Below are positions 1-7,848 of a stretch of DNA of 10,752 nucleotides, one piece after another (the stretch's first letter is position 1; every line of letters begins with the position of its first letter). The stretch comes from an uncultured bacterium (GTDB lineage Bacteria; Acidobacteriota; UBA890). The notes under the pieces are model-generated. The model did no database searches, was not told the origin of the DNA, and was given only the letters and a program-made list of their open reading frames with translations. The stretch covers positions 1 to 10,752 of the forward strand of contig CALAKE010000114.1 of the NCBI GenBank assembly GCA_937922775.1, read 5' to 3'. The translations under genes and the position numbers were made by a program.

Positions 1-1059
1 GAAGAGACGCTCATCGACGATGACGAGTTGACCTTCGTTCCCTCCACCAACTGGACGGTGGCTCGGGTGAAGCGGAACATCGGCGAGCGCTCCAGCATCG
101 GCGCCATCTTCACCAACCGGCAGGCAGGAAGCGACGACTACAACCGGGTTGTCGGCGTGGATGCCGACATCCGGCCCCGGCAGGAGATGAACATCGGCGG
201 CTATTGGACGATGAGCGAGGACCCGGGTGACGATCGTGATAACTGGGCCATGGGCGCGAACGTCGGCTGGCAAGGGCCGAGATGGAGGTGGTCGTTCGAC
301 TACACCGATATCCGTGAGAACTACAATCCGGAGGTCGGATTCCTGCTGCGCGACGGAATCAAGCGCTACAAGCCGGAAGTCAACTGGGAACCGCGGCCGA
401 ACATCCCGGGCATCCGCAACCTGAATTTCGAGGCGCAATCCGATGTCTACACGCTGACGGACGGTACGCTCGAGAGCATGAGCTCGAGCGTGCGCTTGCT
501 AGGGCTCACAACGAACAGCGAAGAGTTTCTGATGTTTTCGGTCAATCCGAACTTCGAGCGCCTCTTCGAGCCTTTCGAGATTCGGGACGACATCGTGATC
601 GCCCCGGGCGATTACGACTTCTACCACTGGTCGCTCTTCTTCCGTACGAACAGCAGCCGGGTGGTTTCGGGTGATACCTGGGTCCAGTGGGGCGACTTCT
701 ACGACGGATATAAGAAATCCTACCGGGCGGGGATCACGCTCCGTCCCAGTCCATACTTCACGGCCGAGACCGAGTGGAGCCACAACGATATCGACCTGCC
801 GGCAGGTGCGTTCACCACCAACGTCTATCAGCAGCGGGTCCGCGTATCTCTGAGTCCGAACGTGTCACTCAACACGTTCTGGCAGTACAACGACGCCGAC
901 GAGGTCATGTCGCTGAACACCCGCTTCAATTGGATCTACCGGCCGGGAGCGGACCTGTTCATCGTCTACAACCACAACTGGGGCACACCGGACTTTCGCA
1001 GCGCCTACACCTCGGACACGGCGCTGATCGTGAAGTTCACGTACCTCTTGTGGTTCTAG
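1..1059 (+). CDS. DUF5916 family outer-membrane beta-barrel protein, C-terminal part (5' end outside window)
   Basis: The reading frame is open from the first base and ends at TAG 1057-1059, giving 352 codons of a larger protein. The visible segment begins in the conserved stretch TNWTVARVKRNIGERSSIG, followed by AIFTNRQ and YNRVVGVDADIR, which I recognise as the DUF5916 domain. The rest alternates polar and aromatic residues in short segments separated by acidic turns, as in an outer-membrane beta-barrel, and the last residue is Phe (LLWF), a typical barrel-ending signal. Full-length family members usually carry a signal peptide and an N-terminal CBM9/DOMON-like sugar-binding domain before this region, so roughly half the protein lies to the left of the window. 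The family's transport or hydrolytic role is not firmly established, and I assign none. TTG at 28 is not the true start because the frame continues upstream. The gene converges on the response regulator and is not part of that operon. Confidence 0.88.
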   Translation, partial: EETLIDDDELTFVPSTNWTVARVKRNIGERSSIGAIFTNRQAGSDDYNRVVGVDADIRPRQEMNIGGYWTMSEDPGDDRDNWAMGANVGWQGPRWRWSFDYTDIRENYNPEVGFLLRDGIKRYKPEVNWEPRPNIPGIRNLNFEAQSDVYTLTDGTLESMSSSVRLLGLTTNSEEFLMFSVNPNFERLFEPFEIRDDIVIAPGDYDFYHWSLFFRTNSSRVVSGDTWVQWGDFYDGYKKSYRAGITLRPSPYFTAETEWSHNDIDLPAGAFTTNVYQQRVRVSLSPNVSLNTFWQYNDADEVMSLNTRFNWIYRPGADLFIVYNHNWGTPDFRSAYTSDTALIVKFTYLLWF

Positions 1060-1127
1060 CCCGCCCGCGGGTCGTCCACGGAGGGAGACGGGTGGGCGAG
1101 CGTACCGCAGCAGATGACAGTAGATCA

Positions 1128-1149
1128 GCTGTGGTCGCAGAACCACAGC
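1128..1149. terminator. Hairpin between convergent genes, candidate bidirectional terminator
   Basis: GCTGTGGT (1128-1135) and ACCACAGC (1142-1149) form a perfect 8-bp stem with a 6-base loop, CGCAGA. It lies in the 102-base gap between the stops of two convergent genes (1059 and 1162), where a shared terminator is expected. Neither strand has a clear T-run after the stem, so it is not a canonical intrinsic terminator. It could be a pause or RNA 3'-end stabilising structure instead. Confidence 0.45.
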
Positions 1150-1161
1150 CGGAGACGACGA

Positions 1162-2565
<1,404 letters not shown>

Positions 2566-2593
2566 CGAGAAGAACCTCGCTACCAGGGAGCTA

Positions 2594-5482
2594 TTAACTT
2601 ACCGCCATGGACCGGCTCGCCTCGGCGAGCGGTAGAGCAACACGGAAGCAGGTGCCGTTGCCGGGCTCGCTTCGAACCGTGATCGTGCCGCGGTGCTCTT
2701 GGATGATTCCGTAGGTAACAGAAAGGCCCAGGCCGGTACCTTTGGCCGTGCCCTTGGTCGTAAAAAATGGATCGTAGATCTTGTTGATCTCCTCTGCGGC
2801 AATCCCAGCACCCGTATCAGAGACCTCCACTACCACCTCGCCATTGTGCCGCGCAGTATGAATGTTGAGATCACCACCACTGGGCATGGAGTCGCGCGCG
2901 TTCAATACCAGGTTCATCAGTACCTGCTGTAGCTTGCCCGGGTCGCCCCATACCGGCGGCAGCGTGTCGGCGAGGTCAGTTGCCACGTTGACCCGCTGCT
3001 TGGAAAGGGGCAACTCCGCCAAGGCGAGGGTCTCGTTGACCAGCTCATTGACGTTGATCGCCTGCATCTCGGAAGGTTGCTGCCGAGAGAAGTTGAGTAG
3101 GTTGTTGACGATTCGGGAGGCGCGAAAGGTCTGCTTCTCGATCTTCTCGAGTATCGGGTGGCGCGGGTCACTCTCGGGCATCTTCCTCTGCAACATCTGG
3201 ACGTACCCAGAGATGCCGGCCAGTGGGGTGTTGACCTCGTGTGCTACGCCGGCAGCCAATAGACCGACTGATGCCAGACGGTCCGACTGTCGCAGCTGGG
3301 ACTCGAGCTCGGTCTGATCGGTGACATCCTCGACCATGACCACCGAGCCGAGCGTGCCACCCTCTCCAAGTAGCGGCGCGGCCGAGATGTTGACGGTCCT
3401 GTCCCGTCCGTCGCCGGTGCGCGTAGCAACCCTGTACGCGGAGGCCAAAGGCTCGTCGCCAGTCTGCACCCGCCGGCGCGCGCGATCGAGCGCGGCAACG
3501 AATGACTTGGGAAACAAATCTTCGATCTGCCGGCCAACCGCATCGCTGATCGATACACCTTGCAGGCCTTCCATGGAACGGTTCCATGAACGCACTTGCC
3601 CGTTGCCGTCGAGGACCATCACCCCGACCTTGATACTCTCGATAATGTTCTCGCTATAGTTCTTCAGGCGCTCGAACTCGAGCGCTCTCCTTTGCGCCTG
3701 TTGGTAGAGCACGGCGTTGTCGAGCGCAAGCGCAGCATGCGAGCAGAGCATCTCGAGAATGCGCAGGTCCTCCGAGGAAAGGTAGTCGCCCGAGATGGTC
3801 CGGCCAAGGGCCAACACACCAAGCACCTCACCCTTCACCATCAACGGCAGAAAATAGGCCAAATCCTCTTCGGCAAGAATTTCGCGGTCTTCGGGAAATT
3901 CGTCGAGGAGGACCGACAGGTCGTCGATGTACAGAAACTCTCGGCTCACCAATGCCGAGCCGAGAAAATCCGAGAAGCTCTCCGACAACCGCTTCCCCTC
4001 GCCGTTGTCCGGCACAGCAGGCACCAGCTGGAGACAGGTGCAATCCTCCGGCTTGTGCAGGACAGCCACTCTGCCGACAGCAACCATGTTCCGAACACGC
4101 TGAATCAGGAGGTCGACCACCTGGTTCAGGTTGAGCTCGGTGTTGAGCTGCCGTCCGAAGTCCACCAAGCCGCGCCGCGACCGGTAGCGCTCGCGGTAGT
4201 GCAAGCGGTCGAGCCAATCTTGGAACTGGTCCCGCAGCGGCGAGAAGGCGAAGGCCACCAGCAGCGTGGCGATGAGAGCGCCGGCCTGCACGAGTTGCGG
4301 ATCAATCCCGCCCAGGACTCTCTGCAAGACCCACTCAGCACCGAGATAGACGCCGAGGACTGCGAGCGCTGCGAGGGCATAGGCGAGAGCACGCTTGAGA
4401 ATGACCTCGACGTCCCACAAACGGAAGCTGACGGCCGCGTAGCCGAACGAAAGCGGCACGAGCAGAAGGGGCAGAACGGCCAGATCGATCAAGCGTGAAG
4501 CGGTGATATCGAATACGAAGAGCGGCACGTAGATGACGACGAAGGGCAACACGCCGATCGCTGTCCCACCGATGAGCCACTGCAACCGCTTGCGCTCGAT
4601 CGGCGAGGTGGTCTCTTTGTAGCTATGTGCCAGCAACAGCACTCCGAGACCGAGGGAGCCGGCTATGTAGAAAAGGCCAAGATTAGAGACCGTCCGCAGA
4701 ATCGCATACCGCGTGGTCGAGGTGATCGGCAGACTCGTGTCGGCTAGAGTCACGGTGAGATTCAAGAGCGTCAGGATGACTCCTGGACCAAAAACGCCGA
4801 AGAGCCAGGCCGTACGATTCTTCAGGTACTGAGGCTTCGGCTGCGGGAACGTGAGCGCGAAGTACACAAATAGCCCGGGAAGCAGATTTCGGGCGATGTC
4901 ATCAGCCCAGAAGATGGCATTGAAGAGCGGATCGCCCGGCCGTGTCGGAGTGAGCACAAGCACGGCGTAGAAGGCCATCGCCAGCCAGAAGAAGCGATGC
5001 CCGGCACTTCCCTCGCGCTGCCGCAGCATCGCGAACAGGCCCGCGACGAGAAAGGCCGTACCCACCAAGCAGAGGTAGAAGTACGTGCGCGCCGGGACCG
5101 GCTCGCCTGCAACCCTCACGAGCAGAGTCTCAGTGTCCGAGCCTCTCTCGACCTCGTACTCGAGGCGTGTGCCGACCGGCCGCTCCCAGAGCAGGGCTTC
5201 GACGAGCTCGGGCGTCAGGAAGGCGCCACTGATCGCGCTGGTTCCCCCCACCCGGACAACTCGATCGCCTGGCACCAAGCCGGCCCGTGCGCCGGAGCCC
5301 TCGGGTAAGACCTCGCTGGCAACCAGAACGCCGCTCTGGGTCTGCCAGACAACACCGTCGGTGTGCTCTTCATAGGCGAATCGGTTGGCGATGCTGATCG
5401 CGCCGAGGAACACCAGAACCGCAGCCAAGGTGACGAAGGCCACCAGTCGCAGTGCTTCGACACGTTGTTGATCTGTCGTCAT
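2594..5482 (-). CDS. Membrane sensor histidine kinase: PDZ, ComP-like membrane domain, GAF, PAS, HisKA, HATPase
   Basis: The protein has 962 residues from ATG 5482. In order: TM helix about 12-32; PDZ-like domain about 45-125 with GARAGLVPGDRVVRVGG, predicted periplasmic; about nine more hydrophobic helices between 134 and 415, including a stretch (FGYAAVSFRLWDVEVILKR, about 346-364) like the conserved segment of ComP-type kinases; GAF about 450-595; PAS about 606-720; HisKA about 731-800 with phosphoacceptor H748 in HEVNTPL; and HATPase about 840-955 with N861 in the N-box, D889 in DTGAG, an F-box DPFFTTK and a G2 box GTGLGL. All catalytic boxes are intact, so it should autophosphorylate and pass phosphate to the regulator encoded 28 bases downstream. 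The E749-x-x-T752 motif suggests phosphatase activity as well. The frame can be extended to GTG 5536, but that adds an Arg-rich tail and would start only about four bases after the predicted sigma-54 transcription start, so I prefer the ATG. The ligand of the PDZ/membrane sensor is unknown. Confidence 0.93.
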   Translation of the reverse strand: MTTDQQRVEALRLVAFVTLAAVLVFLGAISIANRFAYEEHTDGVVWQTQSGVLVASEVLPEGSGARAGLVPGDRVVRVGGTSAISGAFLTPELVEALLWERPVGTRLEYEVERGSDTETLLVRVAGEPVPARTYFYLCLVGTAFLVAGLFAMLRQREGSAGHRFFWLAMAFYAVLVLTPTRPGDPLFNAIFWADDIARNLLPGLFVYFALTFPQPKPQYLKNRTAWLFGVFGPGVILTLLNLTVTLADTSLPITSTTRYAILRTVSNLGLFYIAGSLGLGVLLLAHSYKETTSPIERKRLQWLIGGTAIGVLPFVVIYVPLFVFDITASRLIDLAVLPLLLVPLSFGYAAVSFRLWDVEVILKRALAYALAALAVLGVYLGAEWVLQRVLGGIDPQLVQAGALIATLLVAFAFSPLRDQFQDWLDRLHYRERYRSRRGLVDFGRQLNTELNLNQVVDLLIQRVRNMVAVGRVAVLHKPEDCTCLQLVPAVPDNGEGKRLSESFSDFLGSALVSREFLYIDDLSVLLDEFPEDREILAEEDLAYFLPLMVKGEVLGVLALGRTISGDYLSSEDLRILEMLCSHAALALDNAVLYQQAQRRALEFERLKNYSENIIESIKVGVMVLDGNGQVRSWNRSMEGLQGVSISDAVGRQIEDLFPKSFVAALDRARRRVQTGDEPLASAYRVATRTGDGRDRTVNISAAPLLGEGGTLGSVVMVEDVTDQTELESQLRQSDRLASVGLLAAGVAHEVNTPLAGISGYVQMLQRKMPESDPRHPILEKIEKQTFRASRIVNNLLNFSRQQPSEMQAINVNELVNETLALAELPLSKQRVNVATDLADTLPPVWGDPGKLQQVLMNLVLNARDSMPSGGDLNIHTARHNGEVVVEVSDTGAGIAAEEINKIYDPFFTTKGTAKGTGLGLSVTYGIIQEHRGTITVRSEPGNGTCFRVALPLAEASRSMAVS

Positions 5483-5550
5483 TCTCTGTCTCGATCGGGC
5501 GGGCCGGCGAGCGCAGGGACGCGCCCGCACCGCCACGATAGGACTACTCT

Positions 5551-5567
5551 AGCAAATAGCGTACCAA
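5551..5567 (-). promoter_or_regulatory. Sigma-54 (-24/-12) promoter of the kinase/regulator operon
   Basis: Read on the minus strand, 5567 to 5551 is TTGGTACGCTATTTGCT. Compared with the sigma-54 consensus YTGGCACG-N4-TTGCW, only the C of TGGCAC is changed (to T). The invariant GG (5564-5565) and GC (5552-5553) are separated by exactly 10 bases, as required. The flanking bases on the -24 side (GAGT) and the A two bases after the W position also fit the extended consensus. Transcription would begin near 5540, giving a leader of about 58 bases before ATG 5482. The downstream operon encodes a sigma-54 activator, which makes a chance match less likely. A weak sigma-70-like pair (TTGGAG / TAGAGT) overlaps it and fits less well. 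Confidence 0.72.
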
Positions 5568-5646
5568 CTCCAAGGATATGAAGTCAGTCCTTAAACCCTT
5601 TGCTCGACTGTATTTAGAGTCCTACGAGGAATACGAAAAACCGCAT

Positions 5647-5683
5647 ATCCAAATTTTTGGTTTCTTGATTCAAATATTTGGAT
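5647..5683. promoter_or_regulatory. Tandem dyad sites, candidate enhancer (UAS) for the NtrC-type regulator
   Basis: CCAAATTTTTGG (5649-5660) and TCAAATATTTGG (5670-5681) match at 10 of 12 positions and begin exactly 21 bases apart, two DNA helical turns. Each is itself a dyad: CCAAA-TT-TTTGG, and the perfect 10-bp palindrome CAAATATTTG (5671-5680). The outer edges also form a perfect 8-bp inverted repeat, ATCCAAAT / ATTTGGAT. Their centres lie about 115 and 136 bases upstream of the predicted sigma-54 transcription start, the usual distance for enhancer sites of NtrC-family activators. The regulator bound here is inferred, most likely the one encoded at 1162-2565. AT-rich dyads also arise by chance in such a stretch, but the phasing and position argue against that. 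Confidence 0.55.
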
Positions 5684-5817
5684 CTTGGCGTCTTCATGCA
5701 GCGCCTCCGGCCGGGCTCCGCAGAGACTAGTGTGAGGTATCAGGCACCACATCTCGCATACCAGCACAGGGATGCTAAATCGGATATCTCACAGGGAAGA
5801 ACTACTGGCGAGCCGCC

Positions 5818-7602
5818 TCAGAATCGAACGGCGAGGCCACCTGAAACCAGGCGGGAGAGGACGGGAAGGTCATCGAGGTTCAGATCGAAGATGCTGTCGT
5901 AGTCCTGGCCCAACAGGTTTTGAACCTGGACCAGCGCCGACCACTCGCTCGAGAAGGCGCGGAACGGGAGCGGCTGCCGGACCTTCAGATCGAGCCGTTC
6001 ATACACGTCGCCCAGAGCGCCCTGGCGCACGACCGGAATCCCCTGCTTCCACCGATACGTCGCGAATAGGCGGGTCTGGTAATTTCCAAATACCGTCTCG
6101 ACCCCCGCACTCACCTCGTGGATGCTGTCGATCTCCGTTACGCCGTCCGCGGTCGGCGACTCGATGGCCACTCCATGGCCCGTCGTGATCTCCGAGGGCA
6201 AGCCGGCCCCGCTTCGTTGGTCATAGGCATAGCTGACATGTCCAGCGAGCTGATCCATGAAGGTACGTCGAACGTTGACCGCGAAACCCGTGTTCACAGA
6301 GTCGCCCAAGTTGAAGACCGTGTAGTCACTGCGCCCGGAAGGTCTCGCCAGGTGAACGCTCATGAGCTCGTCGCTGACTTCGCTGTAGTAGGCGCGGGCA
6401 CGCAGCTCGGTGTTGGGCATCGACTTCTCGACCCCGAACTCATAGCGCAGCGTCCGCTCGGGCTCGATGCCGTCGGTGGTCAAAATATCCATGTAACGCA
6501 CTGCCATCGGATCGACCTCGAAGCTGAGCTCTGCCAGCCCAGGAGCCTCGGCGTCGTAATAGACGCCGGAGCGGAGGACCAGGGATTCGATCGGCGCGTA
6601 CGCAACCTCGATGCGTGGCGAGACGACGCCAGGAGTATCGAGATAGTTGTAGTGCTCGAAGCGCATGCCGGATGAAAGAAGCAGGGTCTCTCCGAGACGC
6701 CAGTGATCCTCTGCGGCGAGACTCCCTACCCACATGGTTTCGAGCCCCCGATTGAGATCGGCGAACACAACCTCCTGTGCCGCATACCCGGCACCGAAGC
6801 GCAGGGCGTGGGAATCGCCAACCACTCGATCGACCTGGCTGCTCGCACGCATGAAGCCATGATCAGCCAACTGGCCGCGCAACACCCACCTCTGGGTGCC
6901 ATCGACGTCGCCACCGCCGAGCGAGAAGGCCGTCGTACTCGCGCTGTCGAGAGAGGAGCCGATGAACGGGGCCAGTGTGAGCAGGCTCACCTCACCGGCA
7001 ATATTGGAGAAGCCGCCCAGGTCGGCAGTCGGGGCTCTCATTCGGCCGGCATCCAGGGGCGCCGAGGGAACTCCGGGAACCGGCGCGTCTTCAGAAGTCG
7101 GCACAGCCGTGGGCTCGCTTTGGCGCAGGACATCCCGCACGCGCGGGCGGAACGCCCACCCCAGGTCGAGTGGGGCTGCCGCGGAGAGCAGAGACGTCAG
7201 CTCGGTCTCGGCCCGGAGCTGCAGGCTCAACGGTTCTTGTCGTGGCACCACGACACCGGGCAGCACGGCGTTCACGAAGCCGAGGCTCTGTGCCATCAGT
7301 GTATAAATGCCAGGAGGAAGATCCGAGAGAACGAACTGGCCTCGAGTGTCCGATACGGTCACGGAACGCGCGCCGTCCGGCAACACAACGGCAACGAGGG
7401 CACCGATGAGCGGCAAGCCAGAACCGTCGTAGATCAAGCCCTTGAGCTCAGAGCCCGCCACGGAGGAAGGGCCGTTCGAGGCGCGCTTCTCATGGACACC
7501 GGCCAAAACCGGTTGTGCCGCCACAAGGCACACGAATGCCGCGAGCAAGAGGACCGGATAGGCACGGATACCCGTGCGGGCTGCCTGCGACATGCGATTC
7601 AT
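5818..7602 (-). CDS. Secreted carboxypeptidase-regulatory-domain / outer-membrane beta-barrel protein (TonB-receptor-like, no plug seen)
   Basis: The protein has 594 residues from ATG 7602. This start is preferred because AAAGGGG lies just upstream and a good signal peptide follows: charged MNRMSQAARTGIR, then a hydrophobic core, with likely cleavage after VLA (about 34). An upstream extension to 7692 would bury the signal peptide. Residues about 52-130 are a CarboxypepD_reg beta-sandwich (LIYDGSGLPLIGALVAVV, TRGQFVLSDLPPGIYTL). A Pro-rich linker (about 160-185) leads to about 390 residues of alternating, aromatic-punctuated segments ending in AVRF, typical of the barrel of TonB-dependent receptors (RFEHYNYLDTPGVVSPRIEV and RTLRYEFGVEKS are receptor-like). 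I cannot find a plug domain or a TonB box, and the length is far below the roughly 1000 residues common for acidobacterial receptors with this N-terminus. It may be a plugless outer-membrane channel or a structural relative of the receptors. No substrate can be named. The gene precedes the kinase operon on the same strand, but a 335-base regulatory gap makes cotranscription doubtful. Confidence 0.82.
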   Translation of the reverse strand: MNRMSQAARTGIRAYPVLLLAAFVCLVAAQPVLAGVHEKRASNGPSSVAGSELKGLIYDGSGLPLIGALVAVVLPDGARSVTVSDTRGQFVLSDLPPGIYTLMAQSLGFVNAVLPGVVVPRQEPLSLQLRAETELTSLLSAAAPLDLGWAFRPRVRDVLRQSEPTAVPTSEDAPVPGVPSAPLDAGRMRAPTADLGGFSNIAGEVSLLTLAPFIGSSLDSASTTAFSLGGGDVDGTQRWVLRGQLADHGFMRASSQVDRVVGDSHALRFGAGYAAQEVVFADLNRGLETMWVGSLAAEDHWRLGETLLLSSGMRFEHYNYLDTPGVVSPRIEVAYAPIESLVLRSGVYYDAEAPGLAELSFEVDPMAVRYMDILTTDGIEPERTLRYEFGVEKSMPNTELRARAYYSEVSDELMSVHLARPSGRSDYTVFNLGDSVNTGFAVNVRRTFMDQLAGHVSYAYDQRSGAGLPSEITTGHGVAIESPTADGVTEIDSIHEVSAGVETVFGNYQTRLFATYRWKQGIPVVRQGALGDVYERLDLKVRQPLPFRAFSSEWSALVQVQNLLGQDYDSIFDLNLDDLPVLSRLVSGGLAVRF

Positions 7603-7627
7603 TTTGATCAACGCCCCTTTGCACACG

Positions 7628-7657
7628 ACTGTACCACCGTAAATCGCGCGCGAGCAA
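7628..7657 (-). promoter_or_regulatory. Candidate sigma-70-type promoter of the beta-barrel gene
   Basis: On the minus strand TTGCTC (7657-7652) and TACAGT (7633-7628) are separated by 18 bases. The -10 matches the key T, A and final T positions. Transcription would start near 7620, leaving a short leader that contains the AAAGGGG ribosome-binding site before ATG 7602. The match is modest and no operator is evident. Confidence 0.35.
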
Positions 7658-7812
7658 CAGTGGCCAGACTTTGGCGGTGTCAGGGAAATCACGCCGTATG
7701 GCCTGGCCTCGCGCTTGTTTCTACGCCGGGGAGCGCTCGTTTGAAGATCGCCGGCGACCCCATGCAGGCCACGGGAATCGCCTCCTACGGATATCTTACA
7801 GGGCCACCCCGC

Positions 7813-7842
7813 TTGACGTCACGGCCGATCGGCGCCTAGCTT
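7813..7842 (+). promoter_or_regulatory. Candidate sigma-70-type promoter of polA with embedded palindromes
   Basis: TTGACG (7813-7818) and TAGCTT (7837-7842) are separated by 18 bases. The -35 matches five of six consensus positions. The start of transcription is predicted at about 7848-7850, on the GTG start codon itself. Two perfect palindromes overlap the promoter: TGACGTCA (7814-7821) across the -35, and GCCGATCGGC (7824-7833) in the spacer. These could be operators, but short GC-rich palindromes are common by chance. Confidence 0.5.
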
Positions 7843-7848
7843 GGCCCT

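Larger units (their letters stand above)
5483..5817. other. Non-coding regulatory region upstream of the kinase operon
   Basis: These 335 bases separate the end of the beta-barrel gene (stop at 5818) from the kinase ATG (5482). The part next to the kinase would be its 5' leader, about 58 bases from the predicted start near 5540. Beyond it are a sigma-54 promoter (5551-5567) and a markedly AT-rich stretch (about 5570-5690) with paired dyads. The remaining part to 5817 is GC-rich again. It contains the 8-bp palindrome CCGGCCGG (5707-5714), but I see no gene or convincing terminator there. The sharp local drop in GC against the surrounding genes fits a regulatory DNA segment. Confidence 0.7.

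Noticed and set aside
3596..4498. Plus-strand open frame of 300 codons antisense to the kinase
   Set aside because: It is a shadow of the GAF and membrane regions. It has no domain and no promoter, and the opposite strand encodes intact kinase domains.
5483..5536. Kinase start at GTG 5536 instead of ATG 5482
   Set aside because: It would add an Arg-rich 18-residue tail before the first membrane helix, has no ribosome-binding site, and would lie only about four bases after the predicted sigma-54 transcription start.
5546..5573. Sigma-70-like TTGGAG-N16-TAGAGT overlapping the sigma-54 element
   Set aside because: Both hexamers and the spacing are mediocre compared with the near-consensus sigma-54 match in the same bases. 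It could still give a low basal level.
7651..7664. Minus-strand TGGCCACTGTTGC upstream of the beta-barrel gene as a sigma-54 promoter
   Set aside because: The GG and GC are separated by 8 bases instead of 10, which sigma-54 does not tolerate.
7661..7675. Second sigma-54-like element on the plus strand upstream of polA (TGGCCAGACTTTGGC)
   Set aside because: The GG-N10-GC spacing is right, but three core positions mismatch. It would give a leader of about 160 bases and has no companion dyad sites. The sigma-70-like promoter next to polA fits better.
7603..7692. Upstream extension of the beta-barrel gene to ATG 7692
   Set aside because: It would place 30 residues, including CC, before a clear signal peptide and overlap the likely promoter. 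ATG 7602 has an AAAGGGG ribosome-binding site.
6703..7839. Long plus-strand open frame (378 codons) antisense to the beta-barrel gene
   Set aside because: Its composition is Arg/His/Gln/Gly-rich, typical of antisense shadows in GC-rich genes. It shows no recognisable domain, runs across the divergent promoter region, and lies opposite a well-supported protein.
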